Shown here in pieces: positions 8,187-15,353 of a stretch of 64,000 nt of DNA. The notes beneath the pieces were generated by a model. That model was given only the letters and a program-made list of their open reading frames with translations. It searched no databases and was not told the DNA's origin. Origin of the DNA: CAIWHR01 sp963786625 (lineage in GTDB: Bacteria; Pseudomonadota; Gammaproteobacteria; Burkholderiales; Casimicrobiaceae); NCBI GenBank assembly GCA_963786625.1, contig CAWAZS010000001.1, forward strand, positions 124,001-188,000. The letters run 5' to 3'. The number at the start of each line of letters is the position of its first letter. Positions within the stretch are counted from its first letter, which is position 1. Made by a program: the position numbers and the translations under genes.

Positions 8187-10016
8187 GTGTTTGCACGATT
8201 GTTGATTGCCATGGTTGCGCTGCAGCTCGCTGTCGCTGCGCCAGCGCAGGAGAAGAAACGCATCGATAAGGCCGCGGATCTGCCGGTCTTTTCCTACAAG
8301 ATCGACGGCAAGCTCGAAACGCTGATCCGCGACGAAACGAAATTCAGGGCATTCGCCGGGCAGCTCGGCCGCGATACCGAGGCCGTGCTGGCGCAGTACG
8401 ACATCCGCGACAAGGCGAAGCTGCGCGAGTTGCTGACGCTGCGCGCCCGGCTCGACCTGCTCGACGGACGCTACGACGAGGCGCTGAAGGCCACGGCTGC
8501 CGTCCGCGAGCTCGAGGAGAAGCCGGCGAACAAGCTGCTGTCGGGAACGACCGTGCGCGCGATCGTCGAGGCCCGGCGCAGGGTCGGCGACACGACGTCG
8601 GAGGCGTACCGGCGCGAGGTGGCCCGGCTGGTCGCCGCCGAGCTCGCCGGCATGCCCTACGACGTGGTCCAGAACGAGGTCAAGGAAGGCAAGGCGGGTC
8701 TCGAGATCATGTCCGAGGCACTCGCCCTCGGCTACGTCAACAACGTCCTGCAGCCGACCGTCGACAAGGCGGGATCGGTGTCGTCGGACCTGGCCCCGAT
8801 CATCGTCGGCGCCCGCTATCGATTGGCCGTCTTGCTGCCGCTCAAGCCGGGGCTGGTCGATGCCTACGCGGGCTACCTCGCCGCGCACAAGGTCGACAAG
8901 CCCGACATCTGGGCGGCCCGCGACGTCGTGCTGCCTCCGGGACGACGTTATGCGCCGGTCGTCGTCGCCGTCTGGGACAGTGGCGTGGACAGCGCGCTGT
9001 TCAAGGGGCGTGTCGCCAGCGATGCTGCGGGTCGCCCGGCGCTGATCGCCTTCGACCGGTATGCGAACCCGGCCGCCGGCGAGCTTGCGCCGGTTCCGGC
9101 CGAGCTGCGCGGCCGCCTGCCGCAGATGAAATCGCGGCTCAAGGGCTTCTCCGACCTGCAGTCGAACGTCGACAGCCCGGAAGCGAGCGAGCTCAAGCAG
9201 TTCCTGTCGAATCTTCAGCCGGACCAGTACAAGGGCGCCATCGAGGAGCTCAGTCTCGCCGGTCAGTACATCCACGGCACGCACGTCGCCGGCATCGCGG
9301 TCGCGGGGAACCCCTACGCGCGCCTGCTCAATGCGCGGATCGAGTTCAGCCACACGCTGCTGCCCGACCCCTGTCCCACCCGCGAGCTGGCGGAGAAGGA
9401 CGCGCGCAATGCGCAGGCCACCGTCGATTTCCTCAGGAAGCACGGCGCGCGCGTCGTCAACATGAGCTGGGGCGGCAACGTGAAGGGGGTCGAGGAGGAC
9501 CTGGAGAAGTGCGGTCTCGGCAAGACGGCCGAGGAGCGGGCAGCCACGGCGCGCGCGTACTTCGATATCGCGAAGGATGCGCTGACGCGGGCATTCGCGA
9601 GCGCGCCGGACGTCCTGTTCGTCACCGCCGCCGGGAACAGCGACCAGGACGCGACGTTCGTCGAGGACATCCCGGCCGGGATCGTGCTGCCGAACCTGCT
9701 CACCGTCGGTGCCGTCGACCGGGCCGGCGACGAGGCGTCGTTCACGAGCTATGGCCCGACGGTCGTCGCCCACGCCAACGGCTACCAGGTCGAAAGCGTG
9801 ATCCCGGGCGGGGAGAAGCTTGCCGAATCCGGGACCTCGATGGCCTCGCCGCAGGTGGCGAACCTTGCCGCGAAAATGCTGACGGTGAATCCGAAGCTCA
9901 AGCCGACCGAGGTCATCGCGATCATCCGCGACACCGCGGAGCGCACCGCCGACGGCCGCCGAATGCTGATCAATCCGAAGCAGGCGGTCGCCGCAGCCGA
10001 GGCGAGACGGGGCTAG
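8187..10016 (+). CDS. Exported subtilisin-like serine protease (S8)
   Basis: A 609-residue secreted protease of the subtilase family. The GTG at 8187 is chosen because a GAGGA lies eight bases upstream and because it gives a clean signal peptide (FARLLIAMVALQLAVAAPA, cleaved before QEKK). An N-terminal region of about 240 residues, mostly helical and without a recognised domain, precedes the catalytic domain. The triad is Asp264 (VWDSGVD), His363 (IHGTHVAG) and Ser551 (SGTSMASPQ); the oxyanion Asn is in TAAGNSD. About 100 residues separate Asp and His, longer than in subtilisin, which indicates an insertion. It should act in the periplasm or outside the cell. Substrate unknown; it stands alone as a transcription unit. 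Confidence 0.9.
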   Translation: MFARLLIAMVALQLAVAAPAQEKKRIDKAADLPVFSYKIDGKLETLIRDETKFRAFAGQLGRDTEAVLAQYDIRDKAKLRELLTLRARLDLLDGRYDEALKATAAVRELEEKPANKLLSGTTVRAIVEARRRVGDTTSEAYRREVARLVAAELAGMPYDVVQNEVKEGKAGLEIMSEALALGYVNNVLQPTVDKAGSVSSDLAPIIVGARYRLAVLLPLKPGLVDAYAGYLAAHKVDKPDIWAARDVVLPPGRRYAPVVVAVWDSGVDSALFKGRVASDAAGRPALIAFDRYANPAAGELAPVPAELRGRLPQMKSRLKGFSDLQSNVDSPEASELKQFLSNLQPDQYKGAIEELSLAGQYIHGTHVAGIAVAGNPYARLLNARIEFSHTLLPDPCPTRELAEKDARNAQATVDFLRKHGARVVNMSWGGNVKGVEEDLEKCGLGKTAEERAATARAYFDIAKDALTRAFASAPDVLFVTAAGNSDQDATFVEDIPAGIVLPNLLTVGAVDRAGDEASFTSYGPTVVAHANGYQVESVIPGGEKLAESGTSMASPQVANLAAKMLTVNPKLKPTEVIAIIRDTAERTADGRRMLINPKQAVAAAEARRG

Positions 10017-10124
10017 GACGCGCGCCCGGCCGGATCCGCTTCCGGACCCACCGCCGGCAATCCCGGCCTGGCGGCCCCGGCGGCGGCCGGCCCGGCCGGT
10101 GCCCCGCACTCGGCGGGGAGGGGG

Positions 10125-10167
10125 TTGCAATCGGGGCAGGAACCTGTGCTACTATGACGCTGTCATA
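10125..10167 (+). promoter_or_regulatory. Promoter candidate overlapped by a perfect dyad
   Basis: TTGCAA (10125-10130) and TACTAT (10150-10155) could be -35 and -10 boxes with a 19-base gap. The inverted repeat TATGAC-GCT-GTCATA (10153-10167) overlaps the -10 box and ends 16 bases before the start of the zinc-ribbon gene, the classic position of a repressor operator. The regulator is not known. Confidence 0.4.
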
Positions 10168-10183
10168 GGACGGCGTGGGCGGG

Positions 10184-11035
10184 ATGAGCGCGGCATACAC
10201 TCCGGCGGCAGCGGCGAGACCATCGCTGAAATGCAGGATCTGCGGACGGGCGGCGACGCCCGGCAGCAAGTTGTGTGATGAGTGCAGTTCCGCCGTGAAG
10301 CGAGCGCGGCAGGTGCCCACGGTGATGTCCCAGTTCATGCCCTTGGCAATGTCGGGATACGGTTCAGCCTCCAACCGCGTCGTGGATCATCAGACGGTGC
10401 GCTTCCGCAACCGGCCGCCGCCCCCGGCGCCGGCGACGCCCATCAGTTGGCGCGCCATTGCCGCATTCGCCGGATTCATCGTCGCCGTCTGCGTGACCGC
10501 GTACTTCGCGGCGCGCGAGATCGAAGATGGCCCGGACCCGAGGGTGATGGCTGCGCCCATCGCCGAACGGGTCCCGCGCGCCGCGGCCTCTCCCACACTT
10601 CCAACGACACCGATGCCGGTCCAAGTCGACGAACCGGCACCTTCGGACGATCAGCACGCTGGGCAGCGCGCCCTGTCGGCGCAGCCGCCGACGAAGCCGT
10701 CGATCGGACGGTCGGCGGCGAAGGCGGGAGCAGCCGGAGATACAACGCCAACGATTCCTGCGGGGCTGTCGATGACGGCCGCCGATTCCAAAGCGGATTC
10801 CGATCCGTCGGTGGGCGCCGGGGCCCCCCTGCCACCGGCGCCCGCGGCGGTTCCGCAGGAACCCATCGTGCCCGATCGATGGCAGGCGATGCTCGAGGCG
10901 ATCGCGCGCTGTCCGCGCGACAACTTCTTCACCGGCGTCGTCTGCGAACAGCGCGTGCGGCTCCGGTACTGCGAAGGCCACTGGGGCGAGTCGCCGCACT
11001 GCGGGAGCGGCTTCCGCTTCGACAGCGGGCGCTAG
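10184..11035 (+). CDS. Zinc-ribbon single-pass membrane protein, unknown function
   Basis: A 283-residue protein that I do not recognise. It begins with a zinc-ribbon-like element (CRIC at about residue 20, CDEC at about 35), has one membrane helix near residues 89-109 (AIAAFAGFIVAVCVTAYF), then a long Pro/Ala/Thr-rich linker and a compact C-terminal segment with four Cys (RCPRDNFF..VCEQRVRLRYCEGHWG..HCGSG). The ribbon would face the cytoplasm and the Cys-containing tail the periplasm, where disulfides could form. The ATG at 10184 is used; a GTG three codons earlier is possible. A perfect dyad lies just upstream, suggesting specific control. Confidence 0.7.
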   Translation: MSAAYTPAAAARPSLKCRICGRAATPGSKLCDECSSAVKRARQVPTVMSQFMPLAMSGYGSASNRVVDHQTVRFRNRPPPPAPATPISWRAIAAFAGFIVAVCVTAYFAAREIEDGPDPRVMAAPIAERVPRAAASPTLPTTPMPVQVDEPAPSDDQHAGQRALSAQPPTKPSIGRSAAKAGAAGDTTPTIPAGLSMTAADSKADSDPSVGAGAPLPPAPAAVPQEPIVPDRWQAMLEAIARCPRDNFFTGVVCEQRVRLRYCEGHWGESPHCGSGFRFDSGR

Positions 11036-11075
11036 CGAGCAGCCACCGGGCCGCCCGCCCGCTCCGGCGGGAACG

Positions 11076-11102
11076 CCCGGGGCGCCGCTGCCATGCCCCG
11101 GG
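11076..11102. terminator. Hairpin between convergent genes
   Basis: CCCGGGGC (11076-11083) and GCCCCGGG (11095-11102) pair perfectly around an 11-base loop. It lies between the stop of the plus-strand zinc-ribbon gene and the stop of the minus-strand dodecin gene and is followed on the plus strand by TTGTT. A bidirectional terminator is likely. Confidence 0.5.
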
Positions 11103-11123
11103 TTGTTCCGCCGCCCGACCCCG

Positions 11124-11348
11124 TCAGCCCTCGTACTTGAATGACAGTTGAACGCGGGCGCGGTAGGCGACGACCTTGCCGTCTTCGACCTTCATATCGA
11201 GCTTCGAGACCTCCGCGATCCGCAGGTCGCGCAGGGACCGGCTCGCCGCGGTCACGGCATTCTTGGCCGCATCTTCCCAGGAAACCTTGCTCGTGCCGAT
11301 CACCTCGGTCACGCGGTACACGCCGTCGCTGGAAGCTTTTTTCGCCAT
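11124..11348 (-). CDS. Dodecin family flavin-binding protein
   Basis: A 74-residue protein that matches dodecins along its whole length: the opening VYRVTEVIGTS, the helix with SWEDAAKNAV, the conserved KLDMKVEDGKVVAYRARVQLSF strand region. Dodecins form hollow dodecamers in the cytoplasm that bind flavins (or CoA) and buffer or protect them. A strong ribosome site (AGGAGGAGAG) stands six bases before the ATG. It is transcribed alone, convergent with the zinc-ribbon gene. Confidence 0.93.
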   Translation of the reverse strand: MAKKASSDGVYRVTEVIGTSKVSWEDAAKNAVTAASRSLRDLRIAEVSKLDMKVEDGKVVAYRARVQLSFKYEG

Positions 11349-11587
11349 GATCTTCTCTCCTCCTGTATTCAGTGGGGGTCCCTTGCATCAGCGATGCCTC
11401 GGGCCGTTTCGATGATACGCGGGCCTCGCGCGGCTGGCGAGCGTGCATCGCCCGGTACACCTGCGGCGCAGCGCAGCGGGCTTCGCGAATTGCTCCTGGG
11501 CCGTACACTTCACGCACGCGAGTGCGCGGCCTATCGTTCCGGGACCGCCGATTCCGCAAGGCCCGGACACTCGTCGAGGAGGCATCC

Positions 11588-12577
11588 GTGGCGATCTCCG
11601 ATTTCCCCGCCATCCGCGTTGTCGCCATCGCCGCCGGGCTGCTGGCGCAGGTCGCGCCAACCGTGGACGCGGCGCCCGTCGAACCGGTCTATTTCGACGT
11701 GACGCGCGGTGCGCACCCGCACGATGTCGCGGCGGCGCCCGCGGCGGGCGGGCCCGTCTATTACACGGCGCAGGCGACCGGCCGGCTCGGCATCCTCGAT
11801 CCGAAGACCGGCAAGTTCGAGGAGATACCGCTCGGACCGCGATCGGCGCCGCACGGGGTGATCGTGGGCCCCGACGGGGCACCGTGGATCACCGACAGCG
11901 GCCAGAACGCGATCGTGCGCGTCGACCCGAAGACCCGCGCCGTGCGCGTATGGCCGCTGGGGAGCGACGTCGAGTACGCCAATCTCAATACGCTGACCTT
12001 CGATCGCAAGGGTCGGGTCTGGTTTACCGGGCAGAGCGGCTATTACGGCCGCCTCGTTCCCGAGACGAGCGACATGAAGGTGTGGAAGGCGCCGGGCGGC
12101 CGCGGCCCCTACGGCATCGCGACGACTCCCGGCGGAGACGTCTACTATGCGTCGCTCGCCGGCAGCCACATCGCGCGCATCGACACCGAGACCGGCGTGG
12201 CGACCGTCATCGAGCCGCCGACGAAGGATCAGGGCGCGCGACGCGTCTGGTCGGACTCCCGCGGACGGATCTGGACGAGCTACTGGAACACCGGGCACGT
12301 CGGGATGTACGACCCGGCGTCGCGCAGTTGGCGCGAATGGAAGCTGCCCGGCAACCGGCCCCGCGCGTACTCGGTGTGGGTCGACAGCGAGGACAAGGTG
12401 TGGCTCACCGAATGGACGGCCAACGCGATCGTCAGGTTCGATCCGGCCACGGAGAAATTCGAGAGCTTTCCCTCGAACCGCAACGGCGCCACCGTGCGCC
12501 AGATGCTGGGCCGCGCAGGTGAGGCATGGGGCGCCGAGTCCGGGAACGATCGGCTGGTGATGGTGCCCGCGCGATGA
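11588..12577 (+). CDS. Exported streptogramin-lyase-like beta-propeller protein
   Basis: A 329-residue protein with repeated blades of the Vgb/virginiamycin B lyase type (HGVIVGPDGAPWITD, TLTFDRKGRVWFTG, RRVWSDSRGRIWTS, YSVWVDSEDKVWLTE), each ending in Trp-x-Thr. The GTG at 11588 has GAGGAGG seven bases upstream and gives a signal peptide (VVAIAAGLLAQVAPTVDA). True streptogramin lyases are cytoplasmic and inactivate type B streptogramins; exported relatives of this kind are common and usually of unknown role, so antibiotic resistance should not be assumed. It stands alone on the plus strand. Confidence 0.8.
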   Translation: MAISDFPAIRVVAIAAGLLAQVAPTVDAAPVEPVYFDVTRGAHPHDVAAAPAAGGPVYYTAQATGRLGILDPKTGKFEEIPLGPRSAPHGVIVGPDGAPWITDSGQNAIVRVDPKTRAVRVWPLGSDVEYANLNTLTFDRKGRVWFTGQSGYYGRLVPETSDMKVWKAPGGRGPYGIATTPGGDVYYASLAGSHIARIDTETGVATVIEPPTKDQGARRVWSDSRGRIWTSYWNTGHVGMYDPASRSWREWKLPGNRPRAYSVWVDSEDKVWLTEWTANAIVRFDPATEKFESFPSNRNGATVRQMLGRAGEAWGAESGNDRLVMVPAR

Positions 12578-12650
12578 CGCAGGCGGCCAACCGTGCGAGC
12601 TTTGCCCTCGCCATGCTTGCGAGGACGTCCTCGTTCCCGCCGGACCGCGC

Positions 12651-13343
12651 TCAGGCGCGCAGCGCCGAGAGGGAAATGCGCAGCCCCGATTGCGCCTCGG
12701 ACGCGATCCGGCGGATCTCGTCCGACGGCACGACGTAGCGGCCGACCTGATCTCCTTTCGCGCACGCCAGCATCGCGCGCGCGACGTCGGTGGCGTCGAT
12801 CGGGCGCAATTTCGCCGGCAGCAGGAACGACAGCGGCCGCGCCAGCGCGAGGGCGGCACGCTCACCGGCCCTAAATTCCGCCCGCTCGCCGGCCAGGAGC
12901 GACGGGCGGAACGCGAAGACCGTCAGAAACGGAAGCTGCGCGAGCTCGGCCTCGAGCTCCCCCTTGGTTCGGTTGTAGAACACATGTGATTGGGGATTCG
13001 CGCCCATTGCCGACACGAACAGGCAGCGGGAGGCGCCCGCGGCCAATGCCATCCGGGCGATCGCGACCGGGTAGAGCAGGTCGACCTCGCGAAAGGCCTG
13101 CTCGGATCCGGCCTGCTTGATCGTCGTGCCGAGGCAGCAGTAGAAATCGTCGACCGGCGGCAGCGCGAAGCTCGCCAGCTGATCGAACGCGACGATGCCC
13201 TGCTGCAGCTTGGGATGGGGGGTGGCCAGCGGGCGGCGCGTCAGCGCGACGACTTCCGCGACGTCGCTGTCGTCGAGCAGCAACGAGAGCAGTTCGCGGC
13301 CCACGAGACCGGTTGCGCCGGCGAGGAGGGCGGTGCGGTGCAT
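12651..13343 (-). CDS. NAD(P)-binding oxidoreductase, TIP30/HTATIP2-like atypical SDR
   Basis: A 230-residue Rossmann-fold protein. It opens with ALLAGATGLVGRELL, the NAD(P)-binding motif of atypical SDRs, and has the TIP30-like middle (DFYCCLGTTIKQAGS, FVSAMGANPQSHVFYNRTKGELE) with Ser, Tyr and Lys that could serve as catalytic residues (SAMGA and YNRTKGE). The start at 13343 places the motif at residue 7; further upstream codons give no family similarity. The substrate is unknown in bacteria. It is the last gene of a minus-strand series that includes the DUF885 protein and the kinase. Confidence 0.82.
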   Translation of the reverse strand: MHRTALLAGATGLVGRELLSLLLDDSDVAEVVALTRRPLATPHPKLQQGIVAFDQLASFALPPVDDFYCCLGTTIKQAGSEQAFREVDLLYPVAIARMALAAGASRCLFVSAMGANPQSHVFYNRTKGELEAELAQLPFLTVFAFRPSLLAGERAEFRAGERAALALARPLSFLLPAKLRPIDATDVARAMLACAKGDQVGRYVVPSDEIRRIASEAQSGLRISLSALRA

Positions 13344-13435
13344 CCGGCCATTATGGCGGCTGGCGCGGCACGATGGCGATCGGAGCCGCCATACGGCAGC
13401 CGCCATCCGCCAATCGCGCGTCGTACGCGCCGGGA

Positions 13436-13457
13436 CGCCGGTCCGGCCGGACCGGCG
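13436..13457. terminator. 22-bp perfect palindrome after the DUF885 gene
   Basis: The palindrome CGCCGGTCC-GGCC-GGACCGGCG lies 22 bases past the stop of the minus-strand DUF885 gene and could fold into a 9-bp stem with a 4-base loop. No run of T follows, so a terminator or an mRNA end-stabilising hairpin are both possible. Confidence 0.4.
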
Positions 13458-13479
13458 CCAGGATCCGGGCGTTGGCAGA

Positions 13480-15267
13480 CTATGGGCGGTTTCGGGCGAT
13501 CCACTCGTCGATCCGCTGCTCGAGCACGGTCAGCGGCAGCGAACCGTCGTCGATAAGCGCGTTGTGGAAGCGCCGGATGTCGAAGCGCTCGCCCAGCGCC
13601 GCCTTCGCCTTGGCGCGCAGCGACCTGATCCTGAGCTCGCCGACCTTGTAGCTCAGCGCCTGGCCCGGCCAGACGTAATAGCGGTCGACCTCCGCCGTCG
13701 CCATTCCCTCGCCGATACCCGCATTGTCGACCAGGTATCGGATGGCGCGTTCGCGACTCCAGCCGAAAGCGTGGATGCCGGTGTCGACGACGAGGCGGCT
13801 GGCGCGAAACATCTCGGAGGACAAGTACCCGAACTTGGAATAGGGGTCGCGGAAGAGCCCGAGATCCCCGCCCAGGCTCTCGGCATAGAGCGCCCAACCT
13901 TCGCTGTAAGCCGCGGTTCCGCCGTAGCGGCGGAATTTGGGCAACGCGAGCAGCTCCTGCGCGCGGGCGATCTGCAGGTGATGCCCCGGCACGCCCTCAT
14001 GCAGGAACAGGGTCTCCATGCCGTACTTGGGACGGCGCGAAAGATTGTGGACGTTGACCTCGATGTAGCCGGCGCGCGTGCCGTCGGGCGTTCCGCCGAT
14101 GTACCGTTCCGCATTGTCGCCTTCGGCGGCCTCCATCGCGCGCACGCCGTACGGCAGCCGCGGCAATTCGGCGAACAGCCGCGGCAGCTCGGGGTCGACG
14201 CGCTTCGCGATGTCGCGATAGCCGGCGAGCATGTCGCCGGCGCTGCGGTAATAGGACTTCGGGTCGGCCTTGATCGACGCGACGAATTCGGCGCGCGTTC
14301 CCTTGAATCCCGTCCGCGCGACCACGGCGTCCATCTCGGCACCGATGCGCGCAACCTCGGCGAGCCCCAGTTCGTGGATCTCGCGGGGCTTCATCTCCGT
14401 CGTCGTATTCGACGCGATCGCCGCTTCGTAGAATGCCGGCCATCCAGGTTGCGCTGCCGCGCCGGGACCCCTGCGGCAGGCAGCCAGGTACTCCGACACG
14501 TAGAAATCCCGCAGCGCGCGGTACGCCGGCATCACCTTCTCGTTCAGGACCGCGCGGCCCGCCGAGATCAGGCGCTCGCGCTCGGCGGGGGCGACATCGG
14601 CCGGTATGCGCGTGAACGGCCCGTACAGCGGATTCGCGGCGACGTCCGGGGTCAGCAGGCTGTCGATCTGCGCCGGCACTCGGGTAAGGACGACCTCCGG
14701 CGGCAGCCAGCCGCGCCCCATCGCGCGACGCAGGCCGCTGGCCGTCTGCTCCAGCAGCGTCGGGACCGCCCGAAGGCGCTCGAGGTAGTTGTCGTAGTCG
14801 CCGACGGTCGCGAAGCGGGTCACCAGAACGAGCGCAGGCAGTCCGCTGAATCCGATCTGCGGTCCTTCGAACTGGGTCATCGAGAGCCACGAGTCGGCGC
14901 CGGCCGCGGCCGGATCGGCGAACACTGCGTGGCCCCTGGCTTCATTGGCGAGCTCGGCCGCGAGCACGGCGTGGGACACCGCGTCCTGGCCGGAAAGCGC
15001 GCTGCGGTCGATGGCGGCGAGCCTCCGCGCGAGGTCGGCCTGGTAGGCCTTGCGCCGGGCGATGGCCGCGGCCGAGACGTCGGTCAGCCGGTCGTCGTAG
15101 CGATGATCGCCCACGTACGTCGCGTAGCCGGGGAACTCGCGCATCTGCCATTCCCAGTACTCGACGAAGAGCGCGGTGGCCTGTTCCGAGGCTGTCGGCG
15201 GCGCGGCAGTCGCGCTGCCGCAGAGCACGAAGCCTGCGATCAGGACGGCGCGACGCAGCATGCCCAT
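13480..15267 (-). CDS. Exported DUF885 family putative metallohydrolase
   Basis: A 595-residue protein of the DUF885 family, commonly annotated as carboxypeptidase- or peptidase-like. A signal peptide (MLRRAVLIAGFVLCGSATA) sends it to the periplasm. The zinc-type motif HEGVPGHH lies at residues 423-430 and a downstream Glu is E456 in AYSEGWALY, an arrangement that recalls M32-type metallopeptidases. Length is normal. It lies 86 bases after the kinase gene on the same strand and may share its transcript. The reaction has not been established for most family members; peptidase activity is the best guess. Confidence 0.85.
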   Translation of the reverse strand: MGMLRRAVLIAGFVLCGSATAAPPTASEQATALFVEYWEWQMREFPGYATYVGDHRYDDRLTDVSAAAIARRKAYQADLARRLAAIDRSALSGQDAVSHAVLAAELANEARGHAVFADPAAAGADSWLSMTQFEGPQIGFSGLPALVLVTRFATVGDYDNYLERLRAVPTLLEQTASGLRRAMGRGWLPPEVVLTRVPAQIDSLLTPDVAANPLYGPFTRIPADVAPAERERLISAGRAVLNEKVMPAYRALRDFYVSEYLAACRRGPGAAAQPGWPAFYEAAIASNTTTEMKPREIHELGLAEVARIGAEMDAVVARTGFKGTRAEFVASIKADPKSYYRSAGDMLAGYRDIAKRVDPELPRLFAELPRLPYGVRAMEAAEGDNAERYIGGTPDGTRAGYIEVNVHNLSRRPKYGMETLFLHEGVPGHHLQIARAQELLALPKFRRYGGTAAYSEGWALYAESLGGDLGLFRDPYSKFGYLSSEMFRASRLVVDTGIHAFGWSRERAIRYLVDNAGIGEGMATAEVDRYYVWPGQALSYKVGELRIRSLRAKAKAALGERFDIRRFHNALIDDGSLPLTVLEQRIDEWIARNRP

Positions 15268-15353
15268 GCTCGATTTCCCCCTCGTGTGCCGCGTACTCGG
15301 CCGTGGGCGACCGGGCGCCCGGCACGACCGTCGCACGCGTTCGCCCGGCGACG

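Noticed and set aside
11588..12577. Streptogramin resistance gene
   Set aside because: The propeller resembles Vgb, but the protein has a signal peptide and stands outside any resistance context; I keep only the family name.
12620..12633. CGAGGACGTCCTCG palindrome as a terminator between two convergent genes
   Set aside because: Only a five-base stem with a four-base loop and no T-run; too weak to call.
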